A stretch of DNA of 64,000 nt, from assembly GCF_008639165.1 (NCBI RefSeq), contig NZ_CP029197.1, positions 620,001 through 684,000 on the forward strand, read 5' to 3'. The notes beneath the pieces are model-generated. The model ran no database searches. It was not told the DNA's origin and worked only from the letters and a program-made list of their open reading frames with translations. This DNA is from Streptomyces venezuelae ATCC 10712. GTDB lineage: Bacteria; Actinomycetota; Actinomycetes; Streptomycetales; Streptomycetaceae. The stretch's first letter is position 1, and every line of letters starts with the position of its first letter. Position numbers and translations under genes: made by a program. Shown in pieces: positions 16,234-25,116 of the stretch.

Positions 16234-16853
16234 GCGGTCTCCTGGGCGGCGGCGAGGGTGCACAGGTAGACCATCAGCGACAGCAGGGCGTCACGGCAGG
16301 ACGCCCGGTCTCGTGCGTCACAGGTGACGATGGGTACGGAGTCGCTGAGGGCCAGAGCAGTGCGCAGGTCGTGTAGGGGGTGCTGCGGTGCCTCGGGGAA
16401 GGTGTTGACGGCCACGACGAAGGGGACGCGGCGGTCCTCGAGGCGGGTGATGACCTCGAAACAGACTTCGATCTGGCGGGTGTCGACGAGGACGACGGCG
16501 CCGAGCGCGCCTTCGAAGATGCCGTTCCACAGGAACCAGAAGCGCTCCTGTCCGGGTGTGCCGAACAGGTAGAGGACCAGCTCCTGGTTGATGCTGATCC
16601 GTCCGAAGTCCATCGCGACGGTCGTGGTGTTCTTGCCCTGGGCGCCGGGATTGTGGTCGATCCCCACGCCCGCCTGGGTCATGGTCTCCTCGGTGGTCAG
16701 CGGCGGGATCTCGCTCACCGACCCGACCATCGTCGTCTTGCCGACTCCGAAGCCGCCGACGACGACGACCTTGACCCCTCTGGCGCTGTGCGGCAGCAGC
16801 AGTTCGGTGTCGTGCCGACCGGTCACGAGGGCGTCAGAGTTTGCGTAGTCCAT
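16230..16853 (-). CDS. cvnD: Conservon GTPase CvnD
   Basis: A 207-aa small Ras-like G protein. The P-loop is GGFGVGKTT (about residues 34-42), the G3 region is LFGTPGQERF, and G4 is seen as VNTFPEA in place of the classical NKxD. By family, CvnD binds and hydrolyses GTP and cycles on and off the membrane-bound CvnA/CvnB complex, a prokaryotic analogue of eukaryotic G-protein-coupled signalling. It overlaps cvnC by 20 bp and the P450 by 4 bp, consistent with one operon. Confidence 0.95.
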   Translation of the reverse strand: MDYANSDALVTGRHDTELLLPHSARGVKVVVVGGFGVGKTTMVGSVSEIPPLTTEETMTQAGVGIDHNPGAQGKNTTTVAMDFGRISINQELVLYLFGTPGQERFWFLWNGIFEGALGAVVLVDTRQIEVCFEVITRLEDRRVPFVVAVNTFPEAPQHPLHDLRTALALSDSVPIVTCDARDRASCRDALLSLMVYLCTLAAAQETA

Positions 16854-17190
16854 GGATCACCGCCTCAAGTAAGCCGCGTTCGGGAAATGCCGCGACGGGT
16901 ACGGGCGCGATGGCCTCGACCCGTTCCTCGTCGACGAGTTGGGTGAGCAGCACGGTGACGACGCTGAACGGGAGGCTGAGGTACGCCGACACCTCTGCCA
17001 CCGAGAGCGGGTACGCGCACATGGTGAGGATGGCCGCCTGTTCGGGCTGCATGGCGGGTTCCGGCGAGGCCCTCGCGGCGATGAGGGTGACCAGGTTGAA
17101 GTTCTGTGCCGATATGCCCGAGCCACCGCTGATGACGTAGAGCGGAACAGGTTGGCCTTCTTCCCAGCGGTCCTGGTTCTCCGACGTCAC
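16834..17190 (-). CDS. cvnC: Conservon DUF742 protein CvnC
   Basis: A 118-aa DUF742 protein (PLYVISGGSGISAQNFNLVTLIA ... LSVAEVSAYLSLPFSVVTVLLTQLVDEERVEA), which has winged-helix character in its second half. It is the third gene of the conservon. The start overlaps the cvnB stop as ATGA and the 3' end overlaps cvnD. In characterised conservons this protein joins the CvnA-B-C-D membrane complex, but its biochemical role is unclear. Confidence 0.95.
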   Translation of the reverse strand: MTSENQDRWEEGQPVPLYVISGGSGISAQNFNLVTLIAARASPEPAMQPEQAAILTMCAYPLSVAEVSAYLSLPFSVVTVLLTQLVDEERVEAIAPVPVAAFPERGLLEAVIHGLRKL

Positions 17191-17594
17191 ATCGCCATCC
17201 CGACGTCGTCACGCGGCGGGCTGGTCATGTGCTGGCCGATCCTGACCACGAGCGTCCGCATCCGGTCGCCGAGCAGGCCGGCGTCGACCTGGTCGTCCGC
17301 GAGGACCGCGAGGTAGGCACCGGGGCCGGCCGCCATCAGGGAGAAGTAGCCGCCGTCGGCCTCGATCCCGACCATCCGGGTGGAGCCGTCGCCCTGCGGG
17401 AACCGCTGGGAGATGGCCCGCGCCAGGCTCTGGATCCCGGAGCAGGCGGCGGCGATGGCGTCGGCGGTGTCCGGTTCCGTGTTCGCCTGGCCGATGCACA
17501 GTCCGTCCGACGACAGGACGACCACGTGTCGCACGTACGGGACGCCGCCCACGAGCTCCTTGAGCATCCAGTCCATGTTCGGCAGTGGCTGCAT
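17187..17594 (-). CDS. cvnB: Conservon roadblock/LC7 protein CvnB
   Basis: A 135-aa roadblock/LC7 domain protein (MDWMLKELVGGVPYVRHVVVLSSDGLCIG ... ADAIAAACSGIQSLARAI). It is related to MglB-type GTPase regulators and likely acts on CvnD. The start MQPLPNMDW was chosen because GAGGACGAGTAAC lies just upstream, and it sits one base after the cvnA stop. An ATG 15 bp further up would overlap cvnA and has no ribosome-binding site. Confidence 0.94.
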   Translation of the reverse strand: MQPLPNMDWMLKELVGGVPYVRHVVVLSSDGLCIGQANTEPDTADAIAAACSGIQSLARAISQRFPQGDGSTRMVGIEADGGYFSLMAAGPGAYLAVLADDQVDAGLLGDRMRTLVVRIGQHMTSPPRDDVGMAM

Positions 17595-17595
17595 G

Positions 17596-19098
17596 TTACT
17601 CGTCCTCATCTGACGGCTCGCTGGGGGGAAGGGAAGGGGGTGCGACCGCTCTCTTGTCGCCGTTGAAGGCCTCCCACATCAGCCCCGGCTGGCGGGTCGG
17701 GCCGGAGGTTCCCCGGGGAGCGGTGGGGGTTTCTTGGGGCGTGGGGCCGACACTGACGATCGGTGTCGGGACGGGCGACTCGCGGCGCCGCTGCGGGAGT
17801 CCGTTGGCCGTCTTCCTGACCTCTCCGGTGGCCGTCGGGGCGTCGCCCGGCGGTGTCGGCCGGGGCAGGACCGGGCCGGGGCCGCCGGTGCGCCGCCGGA
17901 CGGGCGGCGGCATCCGCAGGGCGGACGGCGGCACGGTGGTGATCAGCCTCCGGGGGACGAGGACGACGGCCCGTACGCCTCCGTAGGCGGAGGTGCGCAG
18001 GTCGACCTCGCAGCCGTGCTCGCGGGCGAGCCGGCTGACGACGGGCAGCCCGAGCTGGGTCACCTCGCCGAGGCCCGCCAGGTGGATGCCCGTGGCGGAC
18101 TGGGCCATGATGCGCTCGATGCGCTCCCGGACCTCCTCGGTGAGTCCGACGCCGCGGTCCTCGATCTCGATGGCGATGCCGGTGGGCACCTCGCTCGCGG
18201 TCACCTCCACCGGGGTGTGCGGCGGGGAGAACGTGGTGGCGTTGTCCAGGAGTTCGGCGAGCAGGTGGATCATCGGCTCGGCTCCGGGGCCGACCACCGC
18301 CACCTCGGTCACCGACTGGAGCTTGACCCGGGGGAAGTCGACGATGCGGGACATGGCGCCGCGCAGCACGTCGTACAGCGGGATCGGCTTCGACCACTGC
18401 CGGCCGGGGCGCGCGTCGCCGAGGACGGCGATGCTGGCGGCGAGGCGGCCGATGAGCGCGGTCCGGTGGTCGACGCCCTGGAGGCCGCGGGAGACGACGA
18501 GGTCGTTGCCGTGGATGATCTGCATGGAGTGCAGGTCCTTGGCGAGCTGGTGCACGATCGCCTGGACGCGGCGTGCGACCGCCACGAGTGCCCGCTGGGA
18601 GGCGTCCTTGGTGTTCTCCTCGGCCTCGACGGCTTCCAGGAGCGTCTGCAGGGCTCCTCGGAGCGCCTCGCTGAACTCGTCGTCGAGGTGGTCGCCCAGG
18701 TTCACGGAGCGCAGGATCTCCGAGGCGGGGTCGCCCTTCTGGAGACGGGCGACGGCGGCGGGGAGGAGTTCCTCGGCGAGCCAGACGGTGGTGGCACGCT
18801 GGTCGGCCAGCCGTCCGAGGAGGGCGGCCTCGCGCTGGGCGTAGTACTCCTGTGCCTCGGCGCTGGCCCGCGCGTAGCGGGACGCGTCCGCCGAGCGGAG
18901 CCGGCGGGCGACCACCGCCGAGGTGAAGGCCGTCACCACGACCGCGGCGAGGGCGTACCAGGCGAGCGGTGTCCGTATCTGTGCAGGGGAGAAAAGCAGC
19001 GCTATGGCGAAGGCTCCGGCCAGAACTCCGGGCGTGAGGAGCCATACCCTGGCGACCGCTGGTGGCCGGGCTCTGGAGAATGAACCTGCACGAACCAT
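17596..19098 (-). CDS. cvnA: Conservon sensor-kinase-like ATPase CvnA
   Basis: A 500-aa membrane protein. Two transmembrane helices (about residues 18-37 and 43-63) precede a cytoplasmic helical region and a HATPase_c domain with N-box LLAELLDNATTFSPP and G-box EIEDRGVGL. A Pro-rich C-terminal tail of about 110 residues follows. No phosphorylatable His box is evident, as is usual for conservon CvnA proteins. The start ATG has AGGGA seven bases upstream; the codon before it is TTG. It heads the five-gene operon cvnA-B-C-D-cyp157. Confidence 0.95.
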   Translation of the reverse strand: MVRAGSFSRARPPAVARVWLLTPGVLAGAFAIALLFSPAQIRTPLAWYALAAVVVTAFTSAVVARRLRSADASRYARASAEAQEYYAQREAALLGRLADQRATTVWLAEELLPAAVARLQKGDPASEILRSVNLGDHLDDEFSEALRGALQTLLEAVEAEENTKDASQRALVAVARRVQAIVHQLAKDLHSMQIIHGNDLVVSRGLQGVDHRTALIGRLAASIAVLGDARPGRQWSKPIPLYDVLRGAMSRIVDFPRVKLQSVTEVAVVGPGAEPMIHLLAELLDNATTFSPPHTPVEVTASEVPTGIAIEIEDRGVGLTEEVRERIERIMAQSATGIHLAGLGEVTQLGLPVVSRLAREHGCEVDLRTSAYGGVRAVVLVPRRLITTVPPSALRMPPPVRRRTGGPGPVLPRPTPPGDAPTATGEVRKTANGLPQRRRESPVPTPIVSVGPTPQETPTAPRGTSGPTRQPGLMWEAFNGDKRAVAPPSLPPSEPSDEDE

Positions 19099-19417
19099 CA
19101 ATGGGTCCCTAAACAGTCAGGAATGAGCGGACTGAAGTGCGGCGATGCGCCGACAGGAATGAATTGGCACGGGTTTTCGCGGCCGCATTCCGTCCGTGCG
19201 CACCACAGCGTCCATGACTCGCTGTGAGCGCAGCGCAACACAACGGGGAGCATAGTCAGTTCGGGTTCACCGTGTGCCCATGCTGGAGTCGCAGGCTCCA
19301 CTGATCATTTCTTGCTCATAAAACGACCAATCAGCTCCCGGAAAATGCAATGAACCGATCACCTCCGGGCGTCGATTCGCCAGGGCTCGTGACCCCCGAA
19401 CGTTTCTACGCTCCGGT
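19099..19417. other. Intergenic region carrying the conservon promoter
   Basis: A 319-bp, comparatively A/T-rich stretch upstream of cvnA, with no convincing gene. A TATGCT (minus strand 19254-19249) could be a -10, but its -35 is poor. A small minus-strand frame that runs into the cvnA start lacks a ribosome-binding site and high third-position GC. Confidence 0.5.
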
Positions 19418-20755
19418 CTACGCCCCGGCGCCGCGATCGAGCGGCTCTTCCCCTTCGACGGCGGCCGGCTCGGCGCCGGACGGCTCGGCCGCCAGGAACC
19501 CGACCACCCCGAAGGCGAACAGCAGACCGAGGGCGAGACCGACCACGACCCAGCCGGTCGGGTGGTCCCAGAGGACGTACGTGACGACGGCGGCCGCGAT
19601 CAGAACCCAGGTGATCCAGGTCCGGAAACGCCGTACGAACGGGCCGACCGGACCGGTACGGAGGCCGGCCCGGTCCGCCGCACCGCGCGCCGCGCCGATG
19701 CCCGAGTCCCAGACCCGCCGGGTGACCACGGCCGCGCGGCCGTGACCGGTCAGCCAGGCGGCCAGGGCGACCACCAGACCCAGGGTCACGACCATGCGGA
19801 CCGTGGTGCGCAGGAAGTGGATCAGTGCGTCGTAGACGGACGCGGCGGCCGCCTCGGAGACGGTGTCGGGCAGGGCGTTGAGATAGACCGCGCGGAAGAC
19901 GGTGAGCGCGACGCCGAGGACCAGGGCCGCGGCCGCGACACCGAGCGCCGAGGCGATCAGGGCGCGGCGGCGGCGCAGGGACAGCAGGACGCCGGCGGCC
20001 ACCAGGAGCAGCGCGAGAACGGGCAGCCACGCCCCCGTGACGTCCAGGAGCCGGAATCCGGTCTTGACCTTGCCGATGTCCTCGGACCTGACGACCGTGA
20101 AGTCGGTGTGGATCTCCGGGATCTTCTCGGCGACGGTCAGGCCGGAGTCGACGAGCCGTTCCTTGACGCGGTCGATCACGGGTGCGAGGTCGACCGTCAC
20201 GGTGTCGTCGTCGATCCGCACGGCTCCGTCACCGCTGCCGGTCAGGGCGCGGACGACGGAGGTGTGGACGGCCCGGTTGGCGTCGGTCCAGATCGTGTCG
20301 AAGGCGTCCGATGCGACGATGTCCCCCGCCTTGTCGTGGACGAAGCTGCGGACCGCGTCCTCCAGCGATCCGCCGAGCCGCCCCAGCGCCTTGGCGAGCA
20401 GCGGACGCTGGTCGGGAGCGACGCCCGCCAGGAGGTCCTGGAGGTCGAGGTGCTCCATGACCGCGGCGGTGACCCGGTCGGCGACCGCGGCCTGCACGTC
20501 CTCGTCGGCGGCGAGCGGGGCGACCGTGGCGACGTACCGGTCGGTGTCGCCGACGATGTCGGCGGTCCACGCGGCGACGATGCCCAGCGGGGCGAGCAGA
20601 CAGCCGAGCACGATGAGCACCGCCGCGAGGAACGAGCGGCCGCGGTGGCGGGGAGCGGGCCGCGCCGCCTTCGCCCCCGCCGCCGCCTCCGATTCCAGGG
20701 CGGCGACCCGGGCGCGCAGCGCGGCGAGTTCGTTCGGATGCTCGTCGTCCGGCAC
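19418..20755 (-). CDS. Integral membrane protein, function unknown
   Basis: A 445-aa protein starting at a GTG with a strong AGGAGG; an ATG 84 bp upstream has none. It has a short coiled coil (ELAALRARVAALESEA), a first TM helix (about 43-63), and an extracytoplasmic domain of about 190 residues. Four TM helices follow: two in the middle (about 250-300), one around 340-360 and one or two near 390-430. The tail is acidic. The layout is typical of a conserved streptomycete membrane-protein family with no known function. It diverges from the TetR gene, 122 bp away. Confidence 0.75.
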   Translation of the reverse strand: MPDDEHPNELAALRARVAALESEAAAGAKAARPAPRHRGRSFLAAVLIVLGCLLAPLGIVAAWTADIVGDTDRYVATVAPLAADEDVQAAVADRVTAAVMEHLDLQDLLAGVAPDQRPLLAKALGRLGGSLEDAVRSFVHDKAGDIVASDAFDTIWTDANRAVHTSVVRALTGSGDGAVRIDDDTVTVDLAPVIDRVKERLVDSGLTVAEKIPEIHTDFTVVRSEDIGKVKTGFRLLDVTGAWLPVLALLLVAAGVLLSLRRRRALIASALGVAAAALVLGVALTVFRAVYLNALPDTVSEAAAASVYDALIHFLRTTVRMVVTLGLVVALAAWLTGHGRAAVVTRRVWDSGIGAARGAADRAGLRTGPVGPFVRRFRTWITWVLIAAAVVTYVLWDHPTGWVVVGLALGLLFAFGVVGFLAAEPSGAEPAAVEGEEPLDRGAGA

Positions 20756-20877
20756 GGGCGCCTCCTCCTGGTCGCACTCCACGCAATCCCGGGGACGCGG
20801 TTCCGGCCATGCGGCGCGGGACGAACGGGTGACGGACACGTCTGGCGCGAAGATCTGAACGGTGATTCACTGCTTTC

Positions 20878-21495
20878 ATGGCATACCGCAAGAGCCCGGC
20901 CGAGCTGGCCCGGCTCAGCAGCGCACGGGAGCACCTGGTCCAGCAGGCCACCGACGTCGTGGCCGAGGTGGGCTGGGCGCAGACCTCGGTGAACGCCGTC
21001 GCCGCCGCGGCCGGCATCGCGGCCGGCTCGGTCTACCAGCACTTCCCGTCCAAGGCGGCGCTCGCCGTCGAGGTCTTCCGGCGCGCCTCCGGCCGCGAGG
21101 TCGAGGTGCTGGGCGAGGTGCTGAGCAGCCCGGGCGACCCCGTGGACCGTCTCGTCCGTGGCGTCGAGGTGTTCGCCCGGCGCTCCCTCGAACGCCGGGG
21201 CCTCGCGTACGCGCTCCTCGCGGCCCCCGCCGAGCCCGCGGTCGGCGCCGAACGGCTGGAGTTCCGCCGCCGCTACCGCGCGCTGTTCGCCGAGGTGGTG
21301 AGCGAGGGCGTGGCCGGCGGCGCGCTGCCGCGGCAGAACCCGGAGGTCACCGCCGCCGCCCTGACCGGCGCCGTCGCGGAGGTCCTCGTGGACCCGCTCG
21401 GCGCACCCGGCGCGGACTCCGCCGAACAGCTCATCGGCGAACTCACCGCGATGGCCCTGCGGTGCCTCGGCGCGACTCAGGACGGCGAGGACTGA
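20878..21495 (+). CDS. TetR-family regulator
   Basis: A 205-aa protein with a typical N-terminal HTH (TDVVAEVGWAQTSVNAVAAAAGIAAGSVYQHFPSKAALAVEVF) and an all-helical C-terminal ligand/dimer domain. The ATG lacks a good Shine-Dalgarno. A 9-bp palindrome GTGATTCAC at 20862-20870, just before the start, might be part of an operator. It may regulate the downstream acyl-CoA dehydrogenase, 149 bp away on the same strand, or the divergent membrane gene. Confidence 0.93.
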   Translation: MAYRKSPAELARLSSAREHLVQQATDVVAEVGWAQTSVNAVAAAAGIAAGSVYQHFPSKAALAVEVFRRASGREVEVLGEVLSSPGDPVDRLVRGVEVFARRSLERRGLAYALLAAPAEPAVGAERLEFRRRYRALFAEVVSEGVAGGALPRQNPEVTAAALTGAVAEVLVDPLGAPGADSAEQLIGELTAMALRCLGATQDGED

Positions 21496-21522
21496 CGGAC
21501 CGGCGCCCCGGCCCGTACCGAA

Positions 21523-21587
21523 CCGCACTCGCACCCGCACCCGCACCCGCACTCGCACCCGCACCCGCACCCGCACCCGCACCCGCC
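21523..21587. repeat. Hexanucleotide repeat array (CGCACC/CGCACT)
   Basis: About ten head-to-tail copies of CGCACC with two CGCACT variants lie between the TetR stop and the acyl-CoA dehydrogenase start. This simple-sequence tract is prone to copy-number change and sits in the 5' region of the dehydrogenase gene, 58 bp from its start codon. Confidence 0.85.
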
Positions 21588-21644
21588 GTAGGAAAGCACC
21601 GCGCGACCGCCACCCCGTACCCGACGACTCCGGAGGACCCGACC

Positions 21645-23318
21645 GTGACCACCACCGCCGACTCCCGGCCGGTCAGCAGGCCGACCGCACACACCCACGA
21701 CGTCACCAACCAGGCTCCCCCGCTGGTCGGCCACGACGTGGCCGAGGACCCGGTCCTGCTGGAGGGCGTACGCCGGGAGGGCGCCGAGTGGTACCTCGAC
21801 GACCTGCACCGGATCGGGCGCCGCACCGGCAGCGAGGAGGTCCAGCGCTGGGCCGACGAGGCCAACCGCCACGAACCCGAGCTGCGGACCCACGACCGCT
21901 ACGGCAACCGCGTCGACGAGGTCGACTTCCACCCCGCGTACCACTCCCTGATGGACGTCGCGATCAGCGAGGGCCTGGCCGGCGCGCCCTGGGCCGACGA
22001 CCGCCCCGGGGTCCACGTGGCGCGCGCGGCGGGCTTCATGGTGTGGAGCTCCGCCGAGGCGGGCCACGGCTGCCCGGTGTCGATGACGTACGCCGTGGTG
22101 CCCGCGCTGCGCAACTCCCCCGGTCTTGCCGCGGCGTACGAGCCGCTGCTGACCTCCCGGGTGTACGACCCCGGGCTACGGGCGCCGGGCGCCAAGCGCG
22201 GCCTCCTCGCCGGAATGGGCATGACGGAGAAGCAGGGCGGCACCGACGTCCGCGCCAACACCACGACGGCCGTGGCCGCGAGCGACGGCAGTTGGCGGCT
22301 GCGCGGTCACAAGTGGTTCACCAGCGCCCCGATGAACGACCTGTTCCTCGTCCTCGCCCAGGCGCCGGGCGGGCTGTCCTGCTTCCTGGTGCCGCGCGTG
22401 CTGCCCGACGGCGCCCGCAACACGTTCCGCATCCAGCGGCTCAAGGACAAGCTGGGCAACCGGTCCAACGCCAGCAGCGAGCCGGAGTTCGACGACACCG
22501 TGGGCTGGCTGGTGGGCGAGGAGGGCAAGGGCGTACGGACCATCATCGACATGGTCACGATGACCCGCCTGGACTGTGTGCTCGGCTCCGCCTCCGGCAC
22601 GCGCGCCGCGCTGGCGCAGGCCGCCCACCACGCCCGGTACCGCTCGGTGTTCGGCGCCAGGCTCGTCGACCAGCCGCTCATGCGCAACGTCCTCGCGGAC
22701 CTGGCCCTGGAGTCGGAGGCGGCGACCACCCTGGCGCTGCGGATCGCGGGCGCGACGGACCGCGCGCAGCGCGGTGACGCCGGCGAGCGGGCGTTCCTGC
22801 GGCTGGCCACGGCGGTCGGAAAGTACTGGGTGTGCAAGCGCCAGCCCGCGGCGGTGGCCGAGGCGCTGGAGTGCCTGGGCGGCAACGGCTACGACGAGGC
22901 CTCGGGGATGCCGAGGCTCTACCGCGAGGCACCCCTCAACGGCATCTGGGAGGGCTCGGGCAACGTCAACGCCCTCGACGTCCTGCGGGCGCTGGTCCGG
23001 GAACCCGAGTCCCTTGAGGCCTTCCGTGCCGAAGTGGAGGCGGCCGGGGGCGCGGACGCCCGGCTGGACACCGCGTGGCGGGAGGTACTCGGCGAGCTGA
23101 CCCGGCCCGAGGACGCGGAACTGCGGGCCCGGCGGCTCGTGGAGCGTCTGGCGCTCGTGTTGCAGGGCTCGCTGCTCGTCCGGCACGCCCCCGCCGCGGT
23201 GGCGGACGCGTTCTGCGCGTCGCGGCTGGCCGGCGACCGCGGCCTGGCCTTCGGCACGCTGCCGCCGGACACGGACCTCGGGGCGATCCTCGAACGACTC
23301 CCGGCAGGACTGGCCTGA
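21645..23318 (+). CDS. AidB-like acyl-CoA dehydrogenase
   Basis: A 557-aa flavoenzyme of the AidB/isovaleryl-CoA-dehydrogenase-like group. It starts at a GTG with CGGAGG. The signature GMGMTEKQGGTDVRANTT and the FAD-binding segments HKWFTSAPMND, RLKDKLGNRSNASSEPEFD and LECLGGNGYDEASGMPRLYREAPLNGIWEGSGNV are present. Length and the AidB-type N-terminal extension (PPLVGHDVAEDP) fit DNA-alkylation-response proteins rather than classical 380-aa fatty-acid enzymes. E. coli AidB binds DNA and is induced by alkylation; whether this homologue does so is unknown. TetR control is plausible from gene order. Confidence 0.92.
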   Translation: MTTTADSRPVSRPTAHTHDVTNQAPPLVGHDVAEDPVLLEGVRREGAEWYLDDLHRIGRRTGSEEVQRWADEANRHEPELRTHDRYGNRVDEVDFHPAYHSLMDVAISEGLAGAPWADDRPGVHVARAAGFMVWSSAEAGHGCPVSMTYAVVPALRNSPGLAAAYEPLLTSRVYDPGLRAPGAKRGLLAGMGMTEKQGGTDVRANTTTAVAASDGSWRLRGHKWFTSAPMNDLFLVLAQAPGGLSCFLVPRVLPDGARNTFRIQRLKDKLGNRSNASSEPEFDDTVGWLVGEEGKGVRTIIDMVTMTRLDCVLGSASGTRAALAQAAHHARYRSVFGARLVDQPLMRNVLADLALESEAATTLALRIAGATDRAQRGDAGERAFLRLATAVGKYWVCKRQPAAVAEALECLGGNGYDEASGMPRLYREAPLNGIWEGSGNVNALDVLRALVREPESLEAFRAEVEAAGGADARLDTAWREVLGELTRPEDAELRARRLVERLALVLQGSLLVRHAPAAVADAFCASRLAGDRGLAFGTLPPDTDLGAILERLPAGLA

Positions 23319-23529
23319 AACCGTCCCCGCCCTGCGGGACCGCCAGGAAGCCGGCGCCGTTCGCGTCCTCGAACTCGTCGGCGGCCGTCGTCGTCCGGGA
23401 GAACGCGTGGGCTGCCGGCTCGCCAGAGCCTTCGAGAGGACGCAGGCCCGAGAAGGCCCGCGTCCTCAACTCCTGACGGCCTCCCGGCGCCTGGCGTTCC
23501 GTCGCCGCGCGCGTACTCCGGCGCCCCTG

Positions 23530-25017
23530 TCAGTGGCCGTCGGACGCTCCGTTCAGGAGGTCGAGCGCGGCGCGGGCGTCCGCGTCTCCCGCGCGGGCGG
23601 GGCCGCTGAGCCAGTCCGCCACGGCCGCCAGGTCGGGCCCGTCCGGTGGACCGGAGTCCGGCGGACCGGCGGCGGGGGCGGAGGGGGGAGCGGTGGAGGC
23701 CGAGGCGGCCGCGGCCGTCGCGGCGGCGTCGAGGTCGACGGAGCGCAGCCACCGCTCGGCCTCCTCCATCCGGCCCGTGCGCACCAGGGCCTGGACGAGG
23801 TTGAGCCGGGCCCCCGCGTGTCCCGCCTCGGCCGCGCGGCGCCACAGCGGCTCGGCGCCGGCCCAGTCGCCGCGCTCGGCGAGGACGGCGCCGCAGCTGA
23901 CCAGCGCGTCCGTGTCGCCGGCGGCGGCCGCCTCGCGCCACCACCGTTCGGCACCCGCCAGGTCGCCGCGCTGGCGCAGCAGGTTGCCGAGATTGTTCAT
24001 GCCTCCGGCGTCGCCCGCCTCCACGGCCTTCCGGTAGTACGTCTCCGCTCCGTCGAGGTCGCCGCGCTGGCGCAGCAGCACGCCGAGATTGACGTACGAG
24101 TCGGTGTGACCGTCCGCCGCGGCGAGCCGGTAGTAGCGCTCCGCCCCGGCCGTGTCCCCCTCTTCGGTCAGGAGTACGCCCATGGTGTGCCGGGACGCCG
24201 TGTGTCCGGCGTCCGCGGCCCGCCGGATGTGCTCACGCGCGCCGTGGAGCCCGTCCTGGGCCACGTGGATCCTGGACACCCAAAAGAGGACCTCGGGATC
24301 ACCGGAGGCGAGGGCGGCAGCGAAGCACGCGCGGGCGCGGGCCACTTCGCCCTCATGGGCCTGAAGGACGGCCATCGCCATGAGGACATGGGGGTGGCCG
24401 TTGTCGTCGGGGTGCAGGAGCAGCTGACGCGCGGCCCATTCGACAGGGGAATCCGCCGGGGGCGCGGAGGCGGACGTCCCGTCCCCGGGCGGGCCCTCCC
24501 CGGGCGGGCGCGAGACGGTGGACGGGTTCGGTGAACCGGCCGGCTCCGCCCTCTCCGCCCTCTCCGTCCTCTCCGTCCTCTCCGTCCTCTCCGCCGGACG
24601 GGACGGCGGCGGCGCGTGGCGGGCGGCGGCCGCCCGCAGGGCGCGGAGTTCGACCAGGGCCTGGCGGGCCCCGACGTGCCCGGTCTCGGCGACCGGCCGG
24701 AAGTATCGTTCCGCCGCGTCGAACTCCCCTCGGTCCATGAAGAGCGTTCCGAGCGCCAGGGCGGCCATCGGGTCACCCGCGGCCCGCGCGCGCCGGAGCC
24801 ACTCCTCGGCCTCCTTGACGGCTCCCCGGTTGCCGAGGCCGATGCCGTACACCGTCATCGCCCGCACGTCGCCCGCGACCGCGGCCTCGGCCGCCAGCTC
24901 CTCCGGGATCGGCCGGCCTTCCTCGTACGCCGCTCTGACCAGCTCGTCCAGCTCAGCCGCCCGGGACCTCCCCGAGGCCGATCCCCGCCCCGCCCGTCTC
25001 CTCCACCACGCGGCCAT
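23530..25017 (-). CDS. SEL1/TPR repeat protein downstream of the CHAT protease
   Basis: A 495-aa protein made of SEL1-like/TPR repeats. Units of the form AGDPMAALALGTLFMDRGEFDAAERYFRPV and GDLDGAETYYRKAVEAGDAGGMNNLGNLLRQR recur from about residue 55 to 430. A disordered insertion with a TERTERTERAERAE run sits at about 145-190. No enzymatic motif was seen. The start MAAWWRRR has GGGGGAG upstream. It follows the CHAT gene by 99 bp on the same strand, so the two are probably co-transcribed. TPR partners of CHAT/caspase-like proteases often act as sensors or substrates; that is knowledge of the class, not shown here. Confidence 0.85.
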   Translation of the reverse strand: MAAWWRRRAGRGSASGRSRAAELDELVRAAYEEGRPIPEELAAEAAVAGDVRAMTVYGIGLGNRGAVKEAEEWLRRARAAGDPMAALALGTLFMDRGEFDAAERYFRPVAETGHVGARQALVELRALRAAAARHAPPPSRPAERTERTERTERAERAEPAGSPNPSTVSRPPGEGPPGDGTSASAPPADSPVEWAARQLLLHPDDNGHPHVLMAMAVLQAHEGEVARARACFAAALASGDPEVLFWVSRIHVAQDGLHGAREHIRRAADAGHTASRHTMGVLLTEEGDTAGAERYYRLAAADGHTDSYVNLGVLLRQRGDLDGAETYYRKAVEAGDAGGMNNLGNLLRQRGDLAGAERWWREAAAAGDTDALVSCGAVLAERGDWAGAEPLWRRAAEAGHAGARLNLVQALVRTGRMEEAERWLRSVDLDAAATAAAASASTAPPSAPAAGPPDSGPPDGPDLAAVADWLSGPARAGDADARAALDLLNGASDGH

Positions 25018-25116
25018 GCCACTCCCCCGCCCGTCGCCGTAGGGGCATTGTGACCCCGCACGCCCGAAGACAACACACCAACGCACGGATAAGGCAACGG
25101 AGTTCACGGGGCGGGT

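Noticed and set aside
19098..19301. Minus-strand 67-codon frame upstream of cvnA
   Set aside because: No ribosome-binding site, low third-position GC, and it runs into the cvnA start; more likely promoter DNA.
21523..21587. Repeat array considered as CRISPR
   Set aside because: It is a contiguous hexamer tract without spacers.
23319..23529. Short frames on both strands between the AidB-like gene and the SEL1/TPR gene
   Set aside because: About 210 bp between convergent genes; frames have no ribosome site or recognisable sequence, and no convincing terminator was seen.
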